Origin: Candidatus Eiseniibacteriota bacterium | GTDB lineage: Bacteria; JAFGKV01 | Assembly (NCBI GenBank): GCA_025453925.1 | Contig: JALOPK010000190.1 | Span: 1 to 6,446, forward strand | DNA: 6,446 bases | Reading direction: 5' to 3' | Made by a program: the position numbers and the translations under genes | Part shown: piece after piece, positions 1-5,573 of the stretch | How positions within the stretch are numbered: position 1 is the stretch's first letter | Layout: each line of letters opens with the position of its first letter | Notes under the pieces: generated by a model | Told to the model about the DNA's origin: nothing | Database searches by the model: none | What the model saw: the letters and a program-made list of their open reading frames with translations, nothing else

Positions 1-524
1 CGTTCTTCCGGGAGAAAACCAGTGTTCGTGACGTTCTCCGCCGGCCTCGCCAGGTCGATCTCCTTGTGTGCGGTGTTGAAATCACCGCAGACCACGAGAC
101 GCCTCCCCCCCTCCCGAAGCTGCTGCGCCCTGCTGAGGAACGCCTCGCAGAACGCGAGCTTGAAGGGCACGCGGCGGTTCTCGTCACCGCCATTGGGGAA
201 GTAGTGGTTCAGGAGCACGAACTCCCCGAAGTCGATGATGAGGGTTCTGCCCTCTCGATCGAACTCCGGGACTCCAAGTCCTTCCGCCACGGACAGCGGC
301 TTCCGACGCGAGAACACCGCGACGCCGCTGTAGCCCTTGCGTTCGGCGGACGACCAGAATGCATAGTAGCCGGGCGGGTGTGTCAGGACCGCCTCGAGCT
401 GGGAGGGGTGAGCCTTCGTCTCCTGGAGACAAATCACATCGGCGTGTTCCCGGGTCATCCAATCCAGGAACCCCTTCCCTTGAATCGCACGGATTCCGTT
501 CACATTCCAGCAGAGCAGCTTCAT
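1..524 (-). CDS. xth: Exodeoxyribonuclease III / AP endonuclease, C-terminus cut off by window edge
   Basis: This gene encodes the EEP-family DNA repair enzyme that cleaves 5' to abasic sites and degrades duplex DNA from 3' ends in base excision repair, in the cytoplasm. It reads leftwards from an ATG at 524-522, and 174 complete codons are visible. Seen directly: the N-terminal LCWNVNGIRA motif (residues 4-13, with the metal-site Asn), LQETKA (residues 33-38, with the catalytic Glu), GYSGVAVFSR (64-73), the NHYFPNGG loop (106-113), and GDFNTAHKEIDLARP (147-161, with the Asp and Asn of the active site). Family members are about 250-270 residues, so roughly the last 80, including the C-terminal Asp-His pair, lie outside the window. 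The start is supported by GAGGG on the minus strand (538-534), 9 nt before the ATG. It is the third gene of a leftward unit, 82 nt after the DUF2058 gene. The family assignment is secure. The exact subgroup (XthA or ExoA type) is not resolved. Confidence 0.95.
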   Translation of the reverse strand, partial: MKLLCWNVNGIRAIQGKGFLDWMTREHADVICLQETKAHPSQLEAVLTHPPGYYAFWSSAERKGYSGVAVFSRRKPLSVAEGLGVPEFDREGRTLIIDFGEFVLLNHYFPNGGDENRRVPFKLAFCEAFLSRAQQLREGGRRLVVCGDFNTAHKEIDLARPAENVTNTGFLPEE

Positions 525-543
525 GGTTGAGATCCCTCATGAT

Positions 544-581
544 GCCCCGGCTGAGGCGGGGCTATCCGAATCCGAATCCGA
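544..581 (-). other. Hairpin and short tandem repeat between DUF2058 and xth
   Basis: The gap between the two genes contains a perfect 6-bp stem: GCCCCG (544-549) pairs with CGGGGC (557-562) around a 7-nt loop. Next to it is a short tandem repeat of TCCGAA (565-570, 571-576, then a partial copy to 581). On the transcribed minus strand the hairpin is not followed by a T-run, so it is not a standard intrinsic terminator. It lies about 20 nt before the xth start codon. It could tune readthrough, RNA stability or translation, or mean nothing in such GC-rich DNA. Confidence 0.35.
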
Positions 582-606
582 TGGTCGCGGTCGCGCGCAC
601 GCGGCT

Positions 607-1032
607 TCACCGCGCATTCCAGAAGCGGATGGCATCCGGTGCGCACTGGGTGAGCTGGCGCGCCGTCTCTGCGGTCACGACCACGGTCTCCTCCGAAGAT
701 GCGCCGCACGACTCCACGATGGCGAGAGCACCGTTGGAGAGCCCGCGGACGGTGTCCTCCCCGAGTTCCAGGAACGGGATGCGCCCCACCCGGTCAACAT
801 AGTGGAAGCGCTTGTTCCCCGGGGTCGTTGCCACCAGCCCTCGCCTGATCAGATCGCGGGGCTCCGCGCCCCCGGGCGACATCGATGGCGGGGGCACCGG
901 CGCGGTGTTCTCCTCAGGGGTGGACGGCTGCGGCGCCTGCCGTTCCTCGACCCGCCGCGCTCGATGGATGTCACGGGCGGCTCGCTCGGTGATGAGCCCC
1001 GCCTTCAGCAGTTCGTTCCGAATGTCTCCCAT
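607..1032 (-). CDS. DUF2058 family protein (YaiL-like), compact form
   Basis: The 141-residue protein matches the plan of the DUF2058 family (E. coli YaiL), sometimes labelled nucleoprotein/polynucleotide-associated; its biochemical role is not established. Seen: the conserved N-terminal helix NELLKAGLITERAARD (6-21), a basic stretch HRARRVEERQ (23-32), and a Pro/Ser/Glu-rich linker (33-57). The C-terminal block follows: LIRRGLV (61-67), FHYVDRVGRIPFLELGED (76-93), LSNGALAIVE (98-107), then VVVTAETARQLTQ and IRFWN at the end. YaiL is about 180 residues; here the long charged coiled-coil middle is replaced by the short Pro-rich linker. The ATG is preceded by AGGAG (1044-1040 on the minus strand) with 7-nt spacing. 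The gene starts 27 nt after the stop of the radical SAM gene, which suggests one mRNA. The family call rests on remembered motif order, not a search. Confidence 0.75.
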   Translation of the reverse strand: MGDIRNELLKAGLITERAARDIHRARRVEERQAPQPSTPEENTAPVPPPSMSPGGAEPRDLIRRGLVATTPGNKRFHYVDRVGRIPFLELGEDTVRGLSNGALAIVESCGASSEETVVVTAETARQLTQCAPDAIRFWNAR

Positions 1033-1059
1033 CGTCTCACTCCTCTGCGTGCCGGCCGG

Positions 1060-2334
1060 TCAGACGCCCGTGGTGATCGCCCAGCGGTTGAAATAGCCAA
1101 GTTCCACGTCCGGCAGTTCGGCGCGGAGCGCGTCGACGACCTGCTCCATGCCGAATCCGCGCGGCCATTGCTCCGCGCCGAGAGCGGTGAGGTAGAACCA
1201 GGGATCGATGTTGAGGTTCTTGAGGTGAATGAAACGGACCTTGGCGGTGCGTGCCAGTCTCACGAGCGCGCGGATCTCCTCCGGCTGGTCGGTGACACCC
1301 GGGCACACCAGGTAGTTCAGCATGGTAAAGGCCCCCGCCTCCGCGGCCGCCTCGATGGCCTCCGTCACATCCGCAAGGGAGAAGCCGATGGGCTTGTGGT
1401 AGGCCGCGAACACATCCCGCCGCGCCGACGCGAGGCTCACTCGGACGGAATCGAGCCCGGCCTGGACGAGCCTCTTCAACAACGCTGCGCTGTAGCCGTT
1501 GGTGTTCAGGTTGATCACGCCCCGGGAGGTCACGGCCCGGATCCGCCTGATGCTTTCTTCGATGAGATCGACCTCAGTGAGCGGTTCACCCTCGCAGCCC
1601 TGGCCGAAGCTCACAATGGGCTCTTCGGCACGGGAGAGATGAAAGAGCGCAACGTCGGCCACCTCGCCCGGGGTCGGCGTGAAGGCGATGCGTTCGTGGG
1701 ATGCTGCGCAGCCGTCGGGGGGCTGCAGCGAGAGACATCCCAGACAGCGGGCATTGCAGGCCCTGCTGACCGGGAGCGGCGCTTCCCAGCGGCCCAGGAA
1801 GAGATTCTTCGCCGCGAAGCAATGGTACTCGGTGGCACACCGGATGAGGTGTTCCAGCAACCGGTTGCCCGGCAACGCCTGCCTCAGCGGCGCGACCGCC
1901 GGGATAAGATCGCGATCGTCGTAGTTCTCCGGGCTCCAGCGCGGCGTCGCGTCCAGCGTGACATACGGGGCCACAATGGTCCCACGGGCCCATCCCGCAG
2001 CGGAGTACGACCACAGAGGGAGAGGCCTCCTCGGGTAGTCCGGGCGCGCAGAGGGCAGCAGCAGCCTGAGGTGCCCGGGAGGAAGAAAGGCGGAGACCGC
2101 GAACACGGGACGGCCTCGGTAGCGCTCGACAAAGACGATACGGCCCGTGGAAGGATCCTGGCCCGCGGGCGTACACCCGGGAAGGAAGAACAGCTTGGTG
2201 TACGGCGGGACCTCGTGGACGGTCTCGGGCACGGAGGCCACGGGGTGGATGCCGCTTGCCCCGACCATCAGCAGCCGTGGGTGCTCGAAGATGGCGCCGC
2301 TGTCGTCTGCCATCAGCATGAAGGGAAGTGGCAT
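1060..2334 (-). CDS. Radical SAM enzyme with about 185-residue N-terminal extension, substrate unknown
   Basis: This is a 424-residue radical SAM protein. The cluster motif is CNARCLGC (C193, C197, C200), the CxxxCxxC that holds the 4Fe-4S cluster binding S-adenosylmethionine. The core continues with VSFGQGCEGEPL (241-252, in the place of the Gly-rich SAM-binding motif), INLNTNGYS (274-282), LDSVRVSLAS (294-303) and FTMLNYLVCPGVTD (336-349), which fit the strands of a partial TIM barrel. Residues 1-185 precede the core and include PPYTKLFFLPGC (43-54). Further cysteines are at 54, 166, 172, 209, 247 and 344. The open frame extends about 280 codons further upstream, but that part has no protein-like character. 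The chosen ATG (2334) has GGAG 6 nt before it; the in-frame ATGs at 2319 and 2313 lack one. It is first gene of the leftward unit with DUF2058 and xth. I do not recognise a characterised subfamily and assign no reaction. Confidence 0.88.
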   Translation of the reverse strand: MPLPFMLMADDSGAIFEHPRLLMVGASGIHPVASVPETVHEVPPYTKLFFLPGCTPAGQDPSTGRIVFVERYRGRPVFAVSAFLPPGHLRLLLPSARPDYPRRPLPLWSYSAAGWARGTIVAPYVTLDATPRWSPENYDDRDLIPAVAPLRQALPGNRLLEHLIRCATEYHCFAAKNLFLGRWEAPLPVSRACNARCLGCLSLQPPDGCAASHERIAFTPTPGEVADVALFHLSRAEEPIVSFGQGCEGEPLTEVDLIEESIRRIRAVTSRGVINLNTNGYSAALLKRLVQAGLDSVRVSLASARRDVFAAYHKPIGFSLADVTEAIEAAAEAGAFTMLNYLVCPGVTDQPEEIRALVRLARTAKVRFIHLKNLNIDPWFYLTALGAEQWPRGFGMEQVVDALRAELPDVELGYFNRWAITTGV

Positions 2335-2382
2335 CGATGACTCCGGTGAGATGGTGCGTCGGAAGGCGAGCGATTCACGCAG

Positions 2383-2412
2383 AGGGTATGTCGTCGTGCG
2401 GGAACCCGTCAA
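2383..2412 (-). promoter_or_regulatory. Candidate sigma70-type promoter for the radical SAM unit
   Basis: On the minus strand TTGACG (2412-2407) is followed by 18 nt and then TACCCT (2388-2383). The first matches the -35 consensus at five of six positions. The second keeps the first two and last bases of the -10 consensus. Transcription would begin near 2376, giving a leader of about 40 nt before the ATG at 2334. The match is partial and promoter consensus in this organism is unknown, so this is a suggestion based on sequence and position. Confidence 0.35.
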
Positions 2413-2417
2413 CCCTC

Positions 2418-2459
2418 CCGTGAAGCCAACCCGACTCACGGTGGCTTGCCCCGACTCAC
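2418..2459. repeat. 10-bp direct repeat with 20-bp period, plus overlapping inverted repeat
   Basis: CCCGACTCAC occurs at 2430-2439 and again at 2450-2459, exactly 20 bp apart, so both copies face the same side of the helix. An inverted repeat, CCGTGA (2418-2423) and TCACGG (2436-2441), overlaps the first copy. If the candidate promoter is right, the copies centre near -58 and -78 relative to its start. Those are usual positions for an activator such as a response regulator. No regulator is encoded in the window. Confidence 0.4.
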
Positions 2460-2794
2460 TCCTCTCTCGGGCCCATGGATGCGATCGATGTCCGTGCAGG
2501 ACGGGCGTGCGGCGGCTGAGGAGGTACCGGAGAGCTCTCGAGACGGGGTCAACGGTAGCCGGCGAACCGGGAACTGACACCGAACCGCCACGCGGACCGC
2601 CCGAGTATCTAGGATCTTCGGCATCCTGGATTTCCCTGCGCGGCACGCGGCGCAACGAAGTCGCTCGGGCGTGGCGTTCGCAGACACTAGGCGTGACGAC
2701 GCGCCCGCATCCTCTCTGGCATCCGGTATCTGGGGAGGTTGTGCCGGCCGCCGGTCGGCGACGCGATTCCGCAGGCATCGAGGAGGTGAAGCTG

Positions 2795-2830
2795 ATATAG
2801 GACCTGTCCAATATAGGACAGATCCTATAT
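2795..2830. promoter_or_regulatory. Two overlapping 20-bp near-palindromes, probable operator of an unknown dimeric regulator
   Basis: In a GC-rich region this AT-rich island holds four copies of one half-site. The first palindrome (2795-2814) is ATATAGGAC, spacer CT, GTCCAATAT, with one mismatch between arms. The second (2811-2830) is ATATAGGAC, spacer AG, ATCCTATAT, with one mismatch. They share four bases (ATAT) and their centres are 16 bp apart. This is the form expected for cooperative binding of two dimers. The site sits roughly midway between the divergent genes, about 460 nt from the radical SAM start and 450 nt from the receptor start, so its target is not obvious. The arms contain TATAT and could also overlap a -10 element on either strand. 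I do not match it with confidence to a named regulator. Confidence 0.55.
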
Positions 2831-3045
2831 GCTCTGCATCCCGTGAGCCGGCAGCCCATGATCAGGGGCCGGGATGTCCTCTCGCTGCTCCATCCGTGAG
2901 GTTCCACCGCTGTCTCAACACAGCCGTTCGACCCGTGGGAGTTCCTCCCGGAGCCGCGCGGACTGATGATCCGCCGCTGATCGCCGGCAGCAATCTGAAG
3001 GCACTCGCCCCCGTTCCAGACTCCCCGGCGCCGAGGTGACACGTA

Positions 3046-3093
3046 CCGCGCCCCGTGGTGTTGTTTGGGGGGAATCCGGCCGCGCCCCGTGGT
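3046..3093. repeat. 14-bp direct repeat upstream of the receptor gene
   Basis: CCGCGCCCCGTGGT is present exactly at 3046-3059 and 3080-3093, a 34-bp period. Similarity continues weakly downstream (a G/T-rich tail after each copy). The spacer contains a run of six G. It lies about 190-240 nt ahead of the receptor start codon. Function is unknown; it may be a binding-site pair or a small duplication. Confidence 0.4.
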
Positions 3094-3230
3094 AGTGGTT
3101 GCCGCCGGCCCGGTGTATCCAACGCACGCGCGGCGCGGCGTCGGCTCTCTCCTGTAGGCCCTTGCCGATACGGTGAACAACGCGGCCGGCGCATTCGGGG
3201 GCCTGCTGAGAACACCGCGCCCCTCTGGAG

Positions 3231-3248
3231 GGTATGAAATCGCATACC
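3231..3248. promoter_or_regulatory. Small inverted repeat just upstream of the receptor ribosome binding site
   Basis: GGTATG (3231-3236) and CATACC (3243-3248) form a perfect 6-bp inverted repeat with a 6-nt spacer, ending 34 nt before the receptor ATG. It could be an operator or a leader hairpin. The arms are short, so chance is possible. Confidence 0.3.
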
Positions 3249-3282
3249 GTTGCCTCTACGAGGCATGGGAAGGAGTCATCCG

Positions 3283-5571
3283 ATGATCATGATGAGAGCT
3301 CACTGTGCCCTCGCCCTCGCGCTGCTTGCGGCCATGGCGGGCGGCGCCTCTTCGCTCCCTATTCGAGGCTTCGCCGTCGACGCCACCAGCGCGGAGCCTC
3401 TCCCCGTCGCCAATGTGTGGCTCGAAGGCACGGGCCGCGGCACGGCGGCCAATCTCGATGGCTACTTCGTGATCAATGATCTGGAGCCAGGCCGTTACGC
3501 CATCCAGGTGTCGTACGTGGGGTACCATACCGCCCGCCGGGAGGTGGAGGTCACGAGAACCCTCATGGAGCCCATCAAGATCGAACTCCTTCCTGAGGCG
3601 GTGCAGCTCGATGTGGTGGAAATCGTCGCGAACGAGGAAACCGCCACCGAGGAGCGGCTCAGTCCCCGGGTCTCGACCGTTCCGGTCGACGGCCTGACCA
3701 TTCGGAGCATGCCCTCTCTCATGGGGGAGATGGACATCCTCCGCGCGGTGCAGACGATTCCCGGCGTCAAAGCATCATCCGACTTGAGCAGCGCCCCCTA
3801 CATCCGCGGAGGGAGCCCGGATCAGACGCTTATCCTGATGGACCGAAACGTCGTGTACAACCCCTCCCACCTCTTCGGGCTGTTTAGCACGTTCAACGCC
3901 GACGCGGTCAAGCGCCTCGATCTGATGAAGGGTGGCTTCCCCGCCGAATACGGCGGCCGGAGCGGCAGTGTCCTCGACGTGATCACCAATGAAGGCAATC
4001 GCCGCGAGACCAAGGGCCTGCTGTCCCTCGGCATCATCTCCGCGCGCGGGGCGCTGGAGGGGCCGCTTCCGGATGGCCGCGGTTCCTTTGCCCTCTCGGC
4101 CCGGCGCACCTACTTCGAGCCGATTCTCGAAGCCCTGCGCGACGTCTACGACACCGACATTCCCGACTACTACTTCTACGATGCCAATGGCAAGGTGAAC
4201 CTCGATCTCTCCCAGAAGACCACGATCACTACCGCCGGCTACCTCGGTAATGACGTCATGACCGCCGAGTTCGGCGATACCGATGAGCGGATCGGCATCC
4301 GGATGGCGTGGGGCAATCGCTCCATCACCGGCAGGCTCCGTCACGTGCTGTCACAGAATCTCTTCCTCTCGATCGGCGGCGCCGTGAGCCGGTACCGCTC
4401 CAACTGGTCGTTCGACACCGACGACGTGCTCCTGGAGGAAGCGGCCAACACCCTTCACGACCAGTCCCTTCAGGCGGATCTGGAGATCCTTGGCCATGAC
4501 CGGCACAGGGTCAAGGCCGGCATCTGTTTCAACAACTACGACATCGACTTCTTCGACAGGTCCGAAGATGTGACCTGGGTATCCGTCGATACCTCCACGA
4601 TCAATCTCTCGGCCTATCTCCAGGACACCTGGCGCCTGGGACCTCTGGTTGAGATACAGCCCGGCATCCGCGCCTACTACCATCAGGCCGGGAAGCACTA
4701 CCGCGTCGATCCGCGTCTCTCCCTCGTGTATCATCATGGCCCGGAGATGCGATTCAAGCTCTCCGTGGGCCGCTACACCCAGTGGATCAACGTCATCACA
4801 TTCGGCGAGGGGTTCAGCAACTTCGACATCTGGATCCCCGTGGATGCATCCGTCAAGCCAACGTACACAAACCAGACGGTCCTCGGCTTCGAGTATGATC
4901 CCCGGGAGGATCTCCAGTTCACCACCGAGGCCTACTACACGGACATGAGGAACCTGACCACCTTCGACCTGCTCTCGGACCAGGGCGACGTCGCGACTGA
5001 CGCGTTCGTCACGGGCCGGGGCTTCGCATATGGCCTGGAGTGGATGGTGCGGCGCAACATGGGTCGAACCACGGGCTGGATCGGCTACTCCCTCTCGTGG
5101 ACACGGCGGCAGTTCCCCGGCACCTATGTCAACAACGGCCAGTGGTTCTACCCACGGTGGGACCGGCGGCACGACTTCATCGTGGTCGCCAACCGAGCCC
5201 TGAGTCATCGTTGGGATCTCTCGGGCTCGTGGAGGTACAATACCGGGCAGGGCTTCACACAGGGGTTGGGCCTCTACACGCTCCGGGAGCCGGGCGTGCC
5301 GCCGGATTGGATGTTCGGCGACGGACGCGTCGTCCTGCCGGGATCCATGAACAACTACCGGTTTCCGGCGGACCATCGCCTGGATGTCACGGCGACCTAC
5401 AACCACACGTTCTTCGGGCTCCCCGCCAAACTGAATCTCAGCGTGTACAATGTCTACAGCCGGAGGAGCTACTGGATTCGGTACTTCGACACCCAGGAGA
5501 ACCCGGTCGAGGTCAGCGATCTCAAGCTGCTGCCGATCGTTCCCCTGATCTCCTACGAAGTGAGGTTCTAA
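3283..5571 (+). CDS. TonB-dependent outer-membrane receptor with N-terminal carboxypeptidase-regulatory-like domain
   Basis: This 762-residue outer-membrane receptor should move an unknown ligand into the periplasm using TonB-ExbBD energy. Residues 1-24 form a signal peptide (MIMMR, then a hydrophobic Ala/Leu run, then GGASS). Residues 25-102 are a carboxypeptidase-regulatory-like domain, with GYFVINDLEPGRYAIQVSYV at 60-79. LDVVEIVANEE (109-119) may act as the TonB box. The plug covers about 137-238: DILRAVQTIPGV, PYIRGGSPDQTLILMDRNVV, FNADAVKRLDLMKGGFPAEY and GGRSGSVLDVI. The rest is the beta barrel, including FYPRWDRRHD, and it ends in aromatic EVRF as outer-membrane proteins do. The start is ATG 3283, with AAGGAG (3270-3275) 7 nt upstream; TTG 3250 and ATG 3265 are also in frame but poorly placed. 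No SusD partner is visible; the neighbour 2 nt downstream is a DUF4249-type lipoprotein. The family is certain, the ligand is not known. Confidence 0.95.
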   Translation: MIMMRAHCALALALLAAMAGGASSLPIRGFAVDATSAEPLPVANVWLEGTGRGTAANLDGYFVINDLEPGRYAIQVSYVGYHTARREVEVTRTLMEPIKIELLPEAVQLDVVEIVANEETATEERLSPRVSTVPVDGLTIRSMPSLMGEMDILRAVQTIPGVKASSDLSSAPYIRGGSPDQTLILMDRNVVYNPSHLFGLFSTFNADAVKRLDLMKGGFPAEYGGRSGSVLDVITNEGNRRETKGLLSLGIISARGALEGPLPDGRGSFALSARRTYFEPILEALRDVYDTDIPDYYFYDANGKVNLDLSQKTTITTAGYLGNDVMTAEFGDTDERIGIRMAWGNRSITGRLRHVLSQNLFLSIGGAVSRYRSNWSFDTDDVLLEEAANTLHDQSLQADLEILGHDRHRVKAGICFNNYDIDFFDRSEDVTWVSVDTSTINLSAYLQDTWRLGPLVEIQPGIRAYYHQAGKHYRVDPRLSLVYHHGPEMRFKLSVGRYTQWINVITFGEGFSNFDIWIPVDASVKPTYTNQTVLGFEYDPREDLQFTTEAYYTDMRNLTTFDLLSDQGDVATDAFVTGRGFAYGLEWMVRRNMGRTTGWIGYSLSWTRRQFPGTYVNNGQWFYPRWDRRHDFIVVANRALSHRWDLSGSWRYNTGQGFTQGLGLYTLREPGVPPDWMFGDGRVVLPGSMNNYRFPADHRLDVTATYNHTFFGLPAKLNLSVYNVYSRRSYWIRYFDTQENPVEVSDLKLLPIVPLISYEVRF

Positions 5572-5573
5572 AG
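5560..5573 (+). promoter_or_regulatory. Ribosome binding site inside the end of the receptor gene
   Basis: GTGAGG (5560-5565) lies within the last codons of the receptor, 8 nt before the lipoprotein ATG at 5574. The receptor stop (5569-5571) falls between them. The layout implies translational coupling of the two proteins and fixes the lipoprotein start. Confidence 0.6.

Larger units (their letters stand above)
2335..3282. other. Gene-poor divergent intergenic region (about 950 nt)
   Basis: This stretch separates the leftward radical SAM unit from the rightward receptor unit. Open frames exist on both strands, but their translations are Arg/Pro/Gly-rich, lack recognisable motifs and mostly lack a ribosome binding site. 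I read them as chance frames of high-GC DNA. What it does hold is listed separately: a candidate promoter and repeats near 2383-2459, a tandem palindrome at 2795-2830, a 14-bp direct repeat at 3046-3093 and an inverted repeat at 3231-3248. I looked for a cobalamin riboswitch ahead of the receptor and saw no B12-box-like segment. A decayed gene or a small RNA cannot be excluded. Confidence 0.6.

Noticed and set aside
544-562. Intrinsic terminator between DUF2058 and xth
   Set aside because: The stem is only 6 bp and no T-run follows on the transcribed strand; it is kept only as a hairpin of unknown role.
523-2340. Very long plus-strand open frame (about 605 codons) covering the radical SAM and DUF2058 genes
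   Set aside because: It is antisense to two genes with clear family motifs, is rich in Arg/Gly/Pro, and has no recognisable domain. Long antisense frames are common in high-GC DNA.
2530-2539. Perfect 10-bp palindrome GAGAGCTCTC
   Set aside because: A single short palindrome with no spacer, repeat partner or useful position relative to a promoter is likely chance.
2671-3039. Plus-strand frame of 122 codons in the intergenic region
   Set aside because: Low-complexity composition, no ribosome binding site seen at its start, no recognisable motif, and it runs through the tandem palindrome.
2335-3180. Upstream extension of the radical SAM reading frame by about 280 codons
   Set aside because: The extension has no protein-like pattern, whereas the ATG at 2334 has a well-spaced GGAG. 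The extension also crosses the promoter candidate and the tandem palindrome.
2831-3282. Cobalamin riboswitch ahead of the TonB-dependent receptor
   Set aside because: Such elements are common before BtuB-like receptors, but no B12-box-like conserved core was seen here.
3234-3479. Short plus-strand frame starting at 3234, overlapping the receptor start
   Set aside because: Its ATG sits within the inverted repeat with a purine run too close to act as ribosome binding site, and most of it is a frame-shifted reading of the receptor's N-terminus.
5040-5573. Upstream extension of the lipoprotein reading frame inside the receptor gene
   Set aside because: The signal peptide and lipobox require the ATG at 5574, which has its own ribosome binding site; the upstream part is out of frame with the receptor.
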